Source: Variovorax paradoxus NBRC 15149 (GTDB taxonomy: Bacteria; Pseudomonadota; Gammaproteobacteria; Burkholderiales; Burkholderiaceae_C). From it: a DNA stretch of 64,000 bases. Made by a program: the position numbers and the translations under genes. A model generated the notes under the pieces. That model made no database searches, was not told where the DNA came from, and saw only the letters and a list, made by a program, of their open reading frames with translations. This document shows, piece by piece, positions 35,973 to 43,684 of this stretch. Numbering within the stretch: position 1 is the stretch's first letter; each line of letters starts with the position of its first letter. Location of the stretch: assembly GCF_001591365.1 (NCBI RefSeq), contig NZ_BCUT01000001.1:2542001-2606000 (forward strand), given 5' to 3'.

Positions 35973-36788
35973 ATGGCCAAAATTGTGGTGGTGACCTCAG
36001 GCAAGGGCGGCGTCGGCAAGACCACGACGAGCGCCAGCTTCGCGTCGGGCCTCGCGCTCGCGGGCAAGAAGACGGCGGTGATCGACTTCGACGTGGGCCT
36101 GCGCAACCTCGACCTCATCATGGGCTGCGAACGCCGCGTGGTGTACGACCTCATCAACGTGATCCAGGGCGAGGCCAACCTGAGCCAGGCGCTCATCAAG
36201 GACAAGCAGTGCGACAACCTGTTCGTGCTCGCGGCCTCGCAGACGCGCGACAAGGAAGCGCTCACGCAGGAAGGCGTCGAAAAGGTGCTGGCCGACCTGG
36301 CCGCCATGGACTTCGACTACATCGTCTGCGATTCGCCCGCCGGCATCGAGACCGGCGCGATGATGGCCATGCACTTTGCCGACGAGGCGCTCGTGGTGAC
36401 CAACCCCGAGGTATCCTCGGTGCGCGACTCCGACCGCATCCTGGGCATGCTCAGCAGCAAGACCAAGCGGGCGAAGGAAGGCGGCGACCCCATCAAGGAG
36501 CACCTGCTGATCACCCGCTACAACCCCAACCGCGTGGCCGGCGGCCAGATGCTCTCGCTGGAAGACATCCAGGACATCCTGCGCATCAAGCTGATCGGCG
36601 TCATTCCCGAGTCGGAAAGCGTGCTGCAGGCGTCCAACCAGGGCGTGCCCGCAATCCACGACAAGGATACCGACGTGGCCAAGGCCTACAGCGACGTGGT
36701 CGCGCGCTTCCTGGGCGAAGACCGCCCGATGCGCTTCGTCGACGCCGAAAAGCCGGGCTTCTTCAAGCGAATTTTCGGAGGCAAGTAG
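35973..36788 (+). CDS. minD: Septum site-determining protein MinD
   Basis: MinD is a membrane-associated ATPase that recruits MinC and, with MinE, oscillates between the poles. The 271-residue protein has the deviant Walker A motif SGKGGVGKTT (from residue 9), the Walker B region YIVCDSPAGIE, and the C-terminal amphipathic membrane-targeting helix PGFFKRIFGGK. MAKIVVV is taken as the start since AAGGA lies 6 bases upstream; an ATG two codons earlier is possible. It is followed 3 bp later by minE. Confidence 0.97.
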   Translation: MAKIVVVTSGKGGVGKTTTSASFASGLALAGKKTAVIDFDVGLRNLDLIMGCERRVVYDLINVIQGEANLSQALIKDKQCDNLFVLAASQTRDKEALTQEGVEKVLADLAAMDFDYIVCDSPAGIETGAMMAMHFADEALVVTNPEVSSVRDSDRILGMLSSKTKRAKEGGDPIKEHLLITRYNPNRVAGGQMLSLEDIQDILRIKLIGVIPESESVLQASNQGVPAIHDKDTDVAKAYSDVVARFLGEDRPMRFVDAEKPGFFKRIFGGK

Positions 36789-36791
36789 GCC

Positions 36792-37070
36792 ATGTCCTTT
36801 TTCTCGTTCCTGCTCGGCGAAAAGAAGAAGACGGCCAGCGTCGCCAAGGAGCGGCTGCAGATCATCCTCGCGCACGAGCGGTCCAGCCTCAGCGGCAAGA
36901 AGCGCCCCGACTACCTGCCCGACCTGCAGCGCGAGCTGATGGCGGTGATCTCCAAGTACGTGAAGATCAATGCCGACGACATCAAGGTTCACCTGGAGAA
37001 GCAGGACGACCTCGAAGTGCTCGACATCAAGATCGAGCTGCCCGACCCGGCACCCTCGCCGGCGCGCTGA
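36792..37070 (+). CDS. minE: Cell division topological specificity factor MinE
   Basis: MinE displaces MinC from MinD and stimulates MinD ATPase, driving the oscillation. The 92-residue protein has the N-terminal membrane-binding segment ([13 protein letters not shown]), the anti-MinCD region [14 protein letters not shown] and the C-terminal dimerisation domain. Length and order within minCDE are normal. It ends the operon, convergent with a hydrolase gene. Confidence 0.97.
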
Positions 37071-37106
37071 AGAAAAAAGAACGTGCGGCGGGCAGCACCG
37101 CCCGCC
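37070..37106 (-). terminator. Terminator of the hydrolase-microprotein operon
   Basis: GGCGGGC (37087-37093) pairs with GCCCGCC (37100-37106). On the minus strand the stem is followed within a few bases by a T-rich tract (complement of the A-run at 37070-37080). It serves the leftward hydrolase gene and lies in the gap after minE. Confidence 0.65.
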
Positions 37107-37127
37107 CGTGCTTGCCGTCCGCGCCGC

Positions 37128-38045
37128 TCAGGGCTGCGCCACGAAGCGCACCACCTGGCGGACCACGTCCTCCTCCTTGAGGATGCGGCGGTGCCCCAGT
37201 CCCTGCGTGGCCACCAGCCGCGCTCCCTTGATCGCGTCCCTGTAGGCCTCGGCATCGGCAAAGCGGTTCACGCGGTCGTCGTGGTCATGCACGATCAGCG
37301 TCGGCTGCGCGATGCGCGGACCGACGGCCGCCGGCTCCAGCTGCGCCATCAGGACGCCTTCGCGCGCCTCGAACCGCCGCTGCATGGCCAGGCGCGTCGC
37401 TTCGCTGAGGCCGAAGGTGTGCGCGAAGTAGCGCGTGTATTCGCGTGGCGAGGCTGGCGGCGCGAGCAGCACCAGCCGCAGGGCCTGCAGGCCCTGCGCG
37501 GCCGCCAGCGCCAGCCCGTTGGCGCCCAGCGAATGGGCGGCCACCGCGCGCAGCGCATGGCCGTCGGCCGCCAGCCTGGCAACCACGTACGCAATGGCCC
37601 GCGCGAACTGCGGCGAGTTGCTCATGGTGCCCGCGCTGCGGCCATGGGCCGGCAGTTCGAGCAGCACCGGCCGCAGGCCCGCATCAGCCAGCGCCTGCGC
37701 GAGTGCCAGCATCTGCCCTGCATGCCCGCCCCAGCCGTGCACCAGCAGCACGACGGGCGCCGATTCCGCACCGAAGTCCTGCGCAGCCAGGTGATAGAGG
37801 CCGAGGCCGGCGTCTTCGAAGGCCCAGGCCTCGCGCCGCCACGCCGCGCCCGGCCCCTGGCCGCGGTAGAGCCACTTGGGCGGCAGCGGCGTGCCGAACA
37901 CGCGGTAGGCCGCGCGCACGCCCAGCGCGGGCCACAGGCGCTGCGAGGCGGTCAGGCCGAAGCGCAAGGCGCGCATCAGCCGGCCCGGGCGGTAGTAGTT
38001 GGACTGCGCGGCGTGCGTGGCCGCGGAGGTGGTGGTGCTCGTCAT
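37128..38045 (-). CDS. Alpha/beta hydrolase
   Basis: The 305-residue protein has an alpha/beta-hydrolase fold with the early motif VHGWGGHAGQM, the nucleophile in AAHSLGANG, an Asp in HDHDDRVN and a late His in LGHRRIL. It has no signal peptide. The ribosome site is CAGGAG. It lies 17 bp after a 37-codon gene and both are preceded by a perfect TetR-type operator, so it is probably induced when the neighbouring TetR protein binds a ligand. Substrate unknown; a lipid or ester hydrolase is likely. Confidence 0.88.
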   Translation of the reverse strand: MTSTTTSAATHAAQSNYYRPGRLMRALRFGLTASQRLWPALGVRAAYRVFGTPLPPKWLYRGQGPGAAWRREAWAFEDAGLGLYHLAAQDFGAESAPVVLLVHGWGGHAGQMLALAQALADAGLRPVLLELPAHGRSAGTMSNSPQFARAIAYVVARLAADGHALRAVAAHSLGANGLALAAAQGLQALRLVLLAPPASPREYTRYFAHTFGLSEATRLAMQRRFEAREGVLMAQLEPAAVGPRIAQPTLIVHDHDDRVNRFADAEAYRDAIKGARLVATQGLGHRRILKEEDVVRQVVRFVAQP

Positions 38046-38062
38046 GCCATGGGCTCCTGCGT

Positions 38063-38176
38063 TCAGTACCAGACCCAGTCCTCGTTGCTGCGCGGCAGGC
38101 TGCGCAGCGCATCGCGGGTGGCGTCGGCGCCGATGGCGCCCACATAGACGGCAAGGCAGAGGGCAATGATCAGCAT
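38063..38176 (-). CDS. Small membrane protein, 37 residues, TetR-controlled
   Basis: This short gene has a very strong ribosome site, AAAAAGGAGAAG, five bases before its ATG at 38174-38176. The product starts with a hydrophobic stretch, MLIIALCLAVYVGAIGA, long enough to span or dip into a membrane, followed by an acidic/basic tail ending in NEDWVWY. It is the first gene of the leftward unit with the hydrolase and lies directly downstream of the palindromic operator. No family is known to me. The ribosome site, spacing and operator make it a real gene despite its size. Confidence 0.7.
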   Translation of the reverse strand: MLIIALCLAVYVGAIGADATRDALRSLPRSNEDWVWY

Positions 38177-38193
38177 GGTGCTTCTCCTTTTTA

Positions 38194-38209
38194 TCGCACG
38201 ATCGTGCGA
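38194..38209. promoter_or_regulatory. TetR-type operator 1
   Basis: TCGCACGATCGTGCGA is a 16-bp perfect palindrome 18 bp upstream of the microprotein start. A second copy with 13 of 16 matches lies at 38869-38884 in front of the tetR gene itself. Confidence 0.75.
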
Positions 38210-38254
38210 AATCAGTACAAAGAAAGACGAAAACGGAATGGCCTGTGCCGTGGC

Positions 38255-38857
38255 TCAGGCGCGGTAGCTCGAAAGAAGCCGCTGCCAGGTCTGCGTGGCG
38301 CGATCGGCGGCCTGGGGGTCGCGCAGGAAGCGCGCGTCGTGCAGCAGGCCCATGATGAGGCCGTTCAATTCGCTGACCAGCTGCGCCGGGTCGGTGTCGG
38401 CCCGCAGCTCGCCGGTTTCCACCGCCTGGAGCACCGTGCGGCGCAGCGCGGCGCGCCAGCGCGTGATCTCGCCGAACAGCAGGTCGCGCAGTTCGCCTTC
38501 GCGGTCGTCGTATTCGAAGGCGCCCGCCATGTAGATGCAGCCGGTTTCGGCCTCGATGTCGCGGGTGCGGGCAATCCAGCGCCCGACGATGTCGTCGAGC
38601 CGCGCAAGGCCCTTGGGCTTTTGCATGGCCGGCACGAACACGTCGGCCAGGAAGCGGCGGCCGTATTCCTCGATCACGGCCTTCTGCAGCGCCTCGCGCG
38701 AACCCACGCGCGAGAACACGCCGCTCTTGGAGAGCGCCAGGCGGCTGGCCACGGCCTGCAGCGTGATGGCCTCCAGGCCTTCGGCCAGCGCAAGGTCCAT
38801 CGCCGCGCCGACGATGGCGGCGCGGGTGAGTTCGCTTTTCTGGGTCTTGGCGTCCAT
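38255..38857 (-). CDS. TetR/AcrR family transcriptional regulator
   Basis: The 200-residue protein has the N-terminal TetR HTH (about residues 10-55, LQAVASRLALSKSGVFSRVGSREAL) and a C-terminal ligand-binding domain (ETGCIYMAGAFEYDDREGELRDLL). ATG at 38855-38857 is chosen; a GTG three codons upstream is also possible. No clear Shine-Dalgarno is seen. It is followed by the microprotein and hydrolase genes on the same strand, with operators of the same sequence in front of it and in front of them, so it probably represses both units. Confidence 0.9.
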   Translation of the reverse strand: MDAKTQKSELTRAAIVGAAMDLALAEGLEAITLQAVASRLALSKSGVFSRVGSREALQKAVIEEYGRRFLADVFVPAMQKPKGLARLDDIVGRWIARTRDIEAETGCIYMAGAFEYDDREGELRDLLFGEITRWRAALRRTVLQAVETGELRADTDPAQLVSELNGLIMGLLHDARFLRDPQAADRATQTWQRLLSSYRA

Positions 38858-38868
38858 GCGGGCCACTT

Positions 38869-38884
38869 TAGCACAGTCGTGCGA
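38869..38884. promoter_or_regulatory. TetR-type operator 2
   Basis: TAGCACAGTCGTGCGA matches operator 1 at 13 of 16 positions and lies 12 bp upstream of the tetR start codon, a position expected for autorepression. Confidence 0.65.
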
Positions 38885-39052
38885 AATTGCAAATTCACCC
38901 GTTGCGGCATTGGCGGAAGGCCCGCACAGATGTTTTTCTCATGTGAAACCAACAAACGCATCGTTCCCCGCATAAGCACTTGTGCCGAGAATCGCCGCTC
39001 GGCCCGCTGCGGGCCCGTGCCTTTTCCTCCTCCCGATCTTCTTCCGCGCCAG

Positions 39053-39997
39053 ATGAACTTCCAACAACTGCGCTCGGTACGCGAGGCCGTTCGTTGCGGC
39101 TTCAACCTGACCGAAGTCGCCCATACCCTCCACACGTCCCAGCCGGGCGTGAGCCGGCAGATCCGCGAGCTGGAGGAAGAGCTCGGCATCGAGCTCTTCG
39201 TGCGCGCCGGCAAGCGCCTCACCGGACTCACCGAGCCGGGCGGCCACGTGCTGCCGATCATCGAGCGCATGCTGCTGGAAAGCAGCAACCTGCGCCATGC
39301 CGGGCAGGAGTTCGTCGCGCAGCAAAGCGGCCTGCTCTCGGTGGCGGCCACGCATTCGCAGGCGCGCTATGCGATGCCGGTGGCGGTGCAGGAATTCCGC
39401 GCGCAGTTTCCCAACGTGAAGCTGCACCTGCACCAGGGCTCGCCCAAGCAGATCGCGCAGATGCTGATCGACGGCGAGGCCGACGTGGGCATTGCCACGG
39501 AGGCGCTGGGCGACTATCCCCAGCTGGTGGCCCTGCCCTGCTACCGCTGGACGCATTCGGTGATCGTGCCGCCGGGCCATGCGCTGCTCGATGCGCCGCT
39601 GACGCTCGAGGCGCTCACGCGCCATCCGCTGATCACCTACGACACCGGCTTCACCGGGCGCTCGCGCATCGACGAGGCCTTTGCACAGCGCGGGCTCGCG
39701 CCCAACATCGTGCTGGCCGCGATGGACGCCGACGTGATCAAGACCTACGTGCAGCTGGGCATGGGCGTGGGCATCGTGGCCGGCGTGGCCTACGAGACGG
39801 AGCGCGACACGCAGCTGCGCGCGCTCGATGCGGGCCGGCTCTTCGGCATCAACATGACCAAGCTCGCGGTGCGGCGCGGCAACTACCTGCGCAAGTACGT
39901 CTACGCCTTCATCGAATCGTTCGCACCCACGCTCACGCGCGCGGTCGTCGAAAAGGCTCTGGGCGATGAAGCGAAGGGATCGCACTACGAAATCTAG
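39053..39997 (+). CDS. CysB-like LysR family regulator
   Basis: The 314-residue protein belongs to the CysB/Cbl branch of LysR regulators that control sulfate and organosulfur assimilation. It starts MNFQQLRSVREAVRCGFNLTEVAHTLHTSQ with HTH residues about 18-40; the FNLTEVA...TSQPGVSRQI pattern is diagnostic. The effector domain includes ATHSQARYAMP and TGFTGRSRID, where the conserved Thr/Ser bind sulfate or O-acetylserine-type ligands in CysB. Length fits. No sulfur-metabolism genes adjoin it, so its targets are elsewhere. Confidence 0.92.
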   Translation: MNFQQLRSVREAVRCGFNLTEVAHTLHTSQPGVSRQIRELEEELGIELFVRAGKRLTGLTEPGGHVLPIIERMLLESSNLRHAGQEFVAQQSGLLSVAATHSQARYAMPVAVQEFRAQFPNVKLHLHQGSPKQIAQMLIDGEADVGIATEALGDYPQLVALPCYRWTHSVIVPPGHALLDAPLTLEALTRHPLITYDTGFTGRSRIDEAFAQRGLAPNIVLAAMDADVIKTYVQLGMGVGIVAGVAYETERDTQLRALDAGRLFGINMTKLAVRRGNYLRKYVYAFIESFAPTLTRAVVEKALGDEAKGSHYEI

Positions 39998-40111
39998 TGC
40001 GCGCGCAACGCCTTCGGCGCCCGCTGCAACAGGTTTTAGAAAGATGCGCGCTGCTTCACAAAGGGGGCGTACATTCGGGTTAATTCCTTGGCTTCCCGGA
40101 ACGGATCAGCA

Positions 40112-40372
40112 ATGGCATCGACCCCGCAGCAGCAACAGAAAACAAGGGCCGCCCTGAAGGCCGCCGACGCCGCCGAACGGCGAGAGCGGCTGAGGCGGGC
40201 GTTGCCCGCCACGGTGGAACTGCTGCAGAGCCGCCAGGCGGACCGCATCGACGACAGCGACATCGAGGCCTACGTGAGCCTGAACTGGCTCGAATGGCAC
40301 GGCGGCGGCCTGCGGCTCACCATCACCGGGCGCAACGTCTGCGCCCAGTCGCTGCCCACGGTGGTGGCCTGA
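40112..40372 (+). CDS. Hypothetical protein
   Basis: A cytosolic protein of 86 residues that I do not recognise. The N-terminal half is a charged Ala/Gln/Arg-rich helix (TRAALKAADAAERRERLRRA), and the C-terminal half looks like a small alpha/beta unit (RIDDSDIEAYVSLNWLEWHGGGL). The ATG at 40112 is preferred over an upstream TTG; the ribosome site is weak. It stands alone between the CysB-like gene and the rcnB-like gene, convergent with the latter. Confidence 0.65.
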   Translation: MASTPQQQQKTRAALKAADAAERRERLRRALPATVELLQSRQADRIDDSDIEAYVSLNWLEWHGGGLRLTITGRNVCAQSLPTVVA

Positions 40373-40391
40373 GAGTCCCGCGCCCGGCGGG

Positions 40392-40823
40392 TTACTGGCT
40401 GCCCACGATGATCTGCGCGATCACGCCGGTCGCAATGGCCGCGAGCACGTAGTCGCCGCCCACGCCCACCCACTGGTAGCCGCGCGGCGGCTGCTGCAGG
40501 CGATAGCTGCGCCAGTCGTTCACCACGTAGTTGCGGCCGCGGTATTCGCTGGGCACGCGCCCGCCGCGGCGCCATTCCGCGTGCGGCTGCGGATAGCCGC
40601 GGCGATCGAACTGGCGGCCGGGGCGATAGTCCTCGCGGCCATAGCGGTCGCCGCGGCGATCGTCGTGCCGGTCGAAGTCGCGGTGCTGCTGTTCGTAGCG
40701 GCCGTTGCCGCGGTTGTCGTGGTCGCCGTCATGGCCGCGGCCTTGCGCGAAGGCGCTCCCCGCTGCCATGCACATCGCGAGCGCCGCAGCAGCGACGGCC
40801 ATGCTCTTTGACTTGATGATCAT
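40392..40823 (-). CDS. RcnB-like periplasmic protein
   Basis: The 143-residue protein has a signal peptide (residues 1-26, ending AGSAFAQ), a His/Asp/Arg/Gly-rich middle (GHDGDHDNRGNGRYEQQHRDFDR broken by turns) and a C-terminal domain with YVVNDWRSYRLQQPPRGYQW, the RcnB family signature. In E. coli RcnB affects nickel and cobalt efflux; family members elsewhere are mostly uncharacterised. A hydrophobic end (DYVLAAIATGVIAQII) follows. It stands alone. Confidence 0.88.
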   Translation of the reverse strand: MIIKSKSMAVAAAALAMCMAAGSAFAQGRGHDGDHDNRGNGRYEQQHRDFDRHDDRRGDRYGREDYRPGRQFDRRGYPQPHAEWRRGGRVPSEYRGRNYVVNDWRSYRLQQPPRGYQWVGVGGDYVLAAIATGVIAQIIVGSQ

Positions 40824-41001
40824 CTGGAACTCCTTCGTGTTGATGACGAGTCCATTGTCAGCGGCGCTTGTGTCTGCCCCGCACGCATCAGGTCGCGGTC
40901 AGGTGAAATCAGGTAAGTGCAGGTATCCGGGCGGCGTGCTGTCCGACCCTGGCGACAATGGGCCTCCCAACCATCGCCGGCGTGGAGGCGCCATCATCAA
41001 C

Positions 41002-41184
41002 ATGCGTGACAAGATCATTGGCGCCATCGGCATCGTGTGGGGCGGCGGCATGCTCCTGAGGTGGCTCATGTCGGGCCCGCCGGCCGGCATCGGCGGCTAC
41101 CAAGGCGGCCAGACCGCCATGGCCCTGCTGGGCGCGGTCATGCTGGTTGCGGGCCTGTACCGCTTCTTCAAGCGTCCTGACTGA
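41002..41184 (+). CDS. Small membrane protein, hypothetical
   Basis: A 60-residue protein with two predicted membrane helices: IIGAIGIVWGGGMLLRWLM and AMALLGAVMLVAGLYRFF, separated by a Gly-rich loop (GPPAGIGGYQGGQT) and ending in a basic tail. No family is recognised. GGAGG lies 12 bases before the ATG, rather far for a ribosome site. It precedes the esterase gene by 13 bp and may share its message. Confidence 0.6.
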   Translation: MRDKIIGAIGIVWGGGMLLRWLMSGPPAGIGGYQGGQTAMALLGAVMLVAGLYRFFKRPD

Positions 41185-41197
41185 GGCGGCGCGCAGC

Positions 41198-41836
41198 ATG
41201 AAGCGACGTCACCTCCTCCACCTATTGGCCGGCGTGCCCGCAGCCGCCCTTGTGGCCGCCTGCGGCAAGCGCAAGCCCTCCGCCGCCGCGCTGAAATCCG
41301 ATGCCCGCGTGCTCGCGCTGGGCGACAGCCTGACTTTCGGCTACGGCGCGCCGCCCGAAGCCGCCTGGCCCGTGAAGCTGGGCGAGCTCACCGGTTGGCA
41401 GATCGAGAACGCGGGCCTCAATGGCGACACCTCGGCCGGCGCGCTGGAGCGCCTCGCGCCGCTGCTGGCTGCCGGCAGCTACGACGCGGTATTGATCGGC
41501 ATCGGCGGCAACGACATGCTGCGCGGCGTGCCGCCCGCGGCCACGCGCGAGAACCTCGCGGCTCTCGTGAGCCAGGCGCGCGCACACACACCCTACGTGG
41601 CGCTGCTGGCCACGCCCTCGCCCGACGCGATGCGCGCGGTCGTCGGCTCGCTGAGCGATGCACTGTTCTACGAGGAGGTGGCGAAGTCGGGGCAGGCGCT
41701 GCTCGTGCCCAATGTGTATTCGAGCGTGCTGTCGGACGCATCGCTGCGCTCCGACCGCATCCATGCCAATGCCGAAGGCTATGCGCGCATTGCGCAGCAG
41801 CTCGCCGACCAGCTCAAGGCCGCAGGCTGGCGCTGA
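41198..41836 (+). CDS. Arylesterase/TesA-like SGNH hydrolase, putative lipoprotein
   Basis: The 212-residue protein is an SGNH/GDSL esterase. GDS at 42-44 contains the nucleophile Ser44, GGND the oxyanion Asn, and DRIH the catalytic Asp186 and His189. The N-terminus MKRRHLLHLLAGVPAAALVAAC has a twin-arginine-like start and a lipobox (VAAC, Cys22), so it is probably exported and lipid-anchored. It likely hydrolyses acyl esters or lysophospholipids in the periplasm. It ends 9 bp from the convergent CYTH gene. Confidence 0.9.
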   Translation: MKRRHLLHLLAGVPAAALVAACGKRKPSAAALKSDARVLALGDSLTFGYGAPPEAAWPVKLGELTGWQIENAGLNGDTSAGALERLAPLLAAGSYDAVLIGIGGNDMLRGVPPAATRENLAALVSQARAHTPYVALLATPSPDAMRAVVGSLSDALFYEEVAKSGQALLVPNVYSSVLSDASLRSDRIHANAEGYARIAQQLADQLKAAGWR

Positions 41837-41845
41837 CGGCAAGGC

Positions 41846-42364
41846 TCAGGCTGCCTGCAGCAGGTCGACGTAGGCACCCTGCACGAGCTGCTCGGACGCA
41901 ATGCCCAGCTGCGCCATGAGCGCATGCGCTTCGGCCGTGCCAACCTCGGCGGGCTCGCCATCTTTCAGCACCACCTCGAGTTCGAGAAATTCGCCCAGGC
42001 CCTCCACGCGGTCGAGGTGCACGCGCGTGCGGCCCACGATGAAGAGCCTTCGCTGCTTGCGCACGCGCCCGGCCTGGCCCCAGGCGAGCGTGAGCGATTC
42101 GCGCAGCGCGTCGGGCGTGGTGGTGGGCGAGATCAGGTAGAACGATTCCTTCGGGCCGCTGCTGTTGGCGCGGCGATAGAAGATCAGCTCGGCGCGGTCG
42201 GGCGCGAAGGTGCGCAGCTTGAGGCGGTCGGCGTTGTTGTCGCAGCGGAAGAAAGTGTCGTCCTGCGCGATTTCGATCGGGCCTGAATCGGCGAGCTTTG
42301 CGGCGATGAGTGCCACGCGTTCGACGCTGTCGATGCGGGCCTTGATCTCTATGTTTCTTGCCAT
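41846..42364 (-). CDS. CYTH-domain protein (class IV adenylate cyclase / triphosphatase-like)
   Basis: The 172-residue protein starts MARNIEIKARI, the ExEIK-type opening strand of the CYTH fold, whose members bind triphosphate in an acidic/basic barrel. Later strands FFRCDNN, KLRTF and FLELEVVL carry the alternating charged residues. Family activities include adenylate cyclase and (thiamine) triphosphatase; sequence alone does not decide. The ribosome site is weak. A large inverted repeat lies directly upstream. Confidence 0.85.
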   Translation of the reverse strand: MARNIEIKARIDSVERVALIAAKLADSGPIEIAQDDTFFRCDNNADRLKLRTFAPDRAELIFYRRANSSGPKESFYLISPTTTPDALRESLTLAWGQAGRVRKQRRLFIVGRTRVHLDRVEGLGEFLELEVVLKDGEPAEVGTAEAHALMAQLGIASEQLVQGAYVDLLQAA

Positions 42365-42694
42365 TTTCTGGTGGTCTGTGTGTTGCGGCTTTTGTTCGCG
42401 TTCTTGTTCAGGGCGCGTGCCCAGGCCACCGGGTACTCCCCTCCGCGAATGTCCCCCGGCCTGCGGCCTCCTCCTTGATTTCGCTGCGGGGAGCACCCGA
42501 TGCCCTGGGCACCAGGGCACGCTCGTGGTGCATCGCTGATCAACCAATGCTCTGTCCAACGCTCCCGCTGATGGGGTGCCTTGCGCAGCGAAATCAAGGG
42601 GGAGGCCGCAGGCCGGAGGACATTCGCGGAGCAAGGTATCCCGTCGGCGGGAGCGCGCCCCGAACAAAGCGCTCACACGAACAAAGCGCTCACA
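42365..42694. other. 330-bp intergenic region with a large inverted repeat
   Basis: No credible gene lies here; open frames through it are low-complexity and have no ribosome sites. The region holds the inverted repeat listed at 42441-42631 and decayed extensions of its arms: GCGCGCCCxGAACAA is found on both sides. A short direct repeat, CGAACAAAGCGCTCACA, occurs near 42660-42690. Confidence 0.7.
42441..42631. repeat. 48-bp inverted-repeat pair, possible mobile or REP-type element
   Basis: Arm 1 (42441-42488) and arm 2 (42584-42631) are inverted copies with only 2 mismatches in 48 bases, separated by 95 bases that also contain weaker complementary stretches. The sequence GCGAAATCAAG next to a GGCCGCAGGCC palindrome is the recognisable core. 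It encodes nothing and resembles dispersed repeats seen in Variovorax genomes, as far as I recall. Confidence 0.8.
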
Positions 42695-43063
42695 TCAAGG
42701 CGCGCTACCCTGCGGCCCCACAGGCGGCGGCGCAGTGCGCCCGCTCGAACCCGGCGCGAGCTTGCGTCCGAAGGCTTCGCCGACCCGGCGCACCGGCCGG
42801 CTGGCTTTTTCCGAAACGTTGTTGACGCCGCGCCGCGTCGCGTTCTCGGCGCGGTCGATGCCGCGGCCGGCGGCGTTGGTGCCGCGCTGCACGCTGTTCA
42901 CGACCTTGCTGTCACGCGGCGGCGGCTTGAGCGTGTGCGCCGGCTGCGCCCTGGGCGGGTTGTCGGCGCTCTGCGCGTGAACGGTGGCGGCGGACAGCAG
43001 CAGGAGCGCGGCGCTTGCCGCGGCCAGCGCGAATCCATGGGCGGGTGTTTTCTTTATCGTCAT
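42695..43063 (-). CDS. Secreted basic protein, function unknown
   Basis: A 122-residue precursor with a signal peptide (about residues 1-31, ending ATVHAQS). The mature part is rich in Arg, Asn, Ala and Pro, with an amphipathic segment (RGTNAAGRGIDRAENATRRG) and a disordered Pro-rich tail. No known domain. The ribosome site AAGGAAG is strong, and its ATG overlaps the stop codon of the cobalamin adenosyltransferase (ATGA), an unexpected pairing. Confidence 0.75.
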   Translation of the reverse strand: MTIKKTPAHGFALAAASAALLLLSAATVHAQSADNPPRAQPAHTLKPPPRDSKVVNSVQRGTNAAGRGIDRAENATRRGVNNVSEKASRPVRRVGEAFGRKLAPGSSGRTAPPPVGPQGSAP

Positions 43064-43668
43064 GATGGACTTCCTTCTTCGTCGATGGGCTCGGCTGCAT
43101 CCGCCGCCGCCGCGGCGCGCGCCATGCGTTCGCTCTTCCAGTAGACGTCGTCGCCGCCGTTCATCCGGTTGAGCACGCGCGCGAGCACGAAGAGCAGGTC
43201 GCTGAGCCGGTTGAGATATTGGCGCAGTGCATCGTTGAGTTCGGCCGTTGCGCCGAGCGCCACCACGGCGCGTTCGGCCCGCCGTGCCACCGTGCGGCAC
43301 ACATGCGCGAGCGAGGCCGCGCGCGTGCCCGCGGGCAGGATGAATTCGGCCAGGCGCGGCAAGGCGGCGTTGTGCTCGGCCAGCGCGTTGTCCAGCTGCA
43401 GCAGCGCATCGGCCTTCAGCAGCGTGTAACCCGGCATCGAAAGCTCGCCGCCCAGGTTGAAGAGCTGGTGCTGCACGTCGACCAGCAGTTCGCGCACGGG
43501 CTCCGGCATGGGCTCGCACAGCAAGAGGCCGATCTGCGAGTTGAGCTCGTCCACGTCGCCCATCGCGTGCACGCGCAGGTGGTCCTTGGGCACGCGGGTG
43601 TTGTCGCCGAGGCCGGTGGTGCCGTCGTCGCCGGTGCGGGTGGCGATCTGCGAGAGTCGGTTGCCCAT
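43060..43668 (-). CDS. ATP:cob(I)alamin adenosyltransferase (PduO type)
   Basis: This enzyme makes adenosylcobalamin from cob(I)alamin and ATP. The 202-residue protein has the N-terminal ATP motif TRTGDDGTTGLGDNTRVPKD, cut here within 20 residues, then GDVDELNSQIG and the C-terminal signature RRAERAVVAL and YLNRLSDLLFVLAR of PduO-type enzymes. The usual family length is 180-200; the tail (AAAAADAAEPIDEEGSPS) is a short acidic extension. It lies after the DinB-like gene on the same strand, 17 bp apart. Confidence 0.93.
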   Translation of the reverse strand: MGNRLSQIATRTGDDGTTGLGDNTRVPKDHLRVHAMGDVDELNSQIGLLLCEPMPEPVRELLVDVQHQLFNLGGELSMPGYTLLKADALLQLDNALAEHNAALPRLAEFILPAGTRAASLAHVCRTVARRAERAVVALGATAELNDALRQYLNRLSDLLFVLARVLNRMNGGDDVYWKSERMARAAAAADAAEPIDEEGSPS

Positions 43669-43684
43669 GATGGGTGCTCCTGGT

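Noticed and set aside
42349-42825. Several overlapping frames in and around the inverted repeat
   Set aside because: They use repeat sequence, lack ribosome sites and have no conserved segment; the region is better explained as a repeat.
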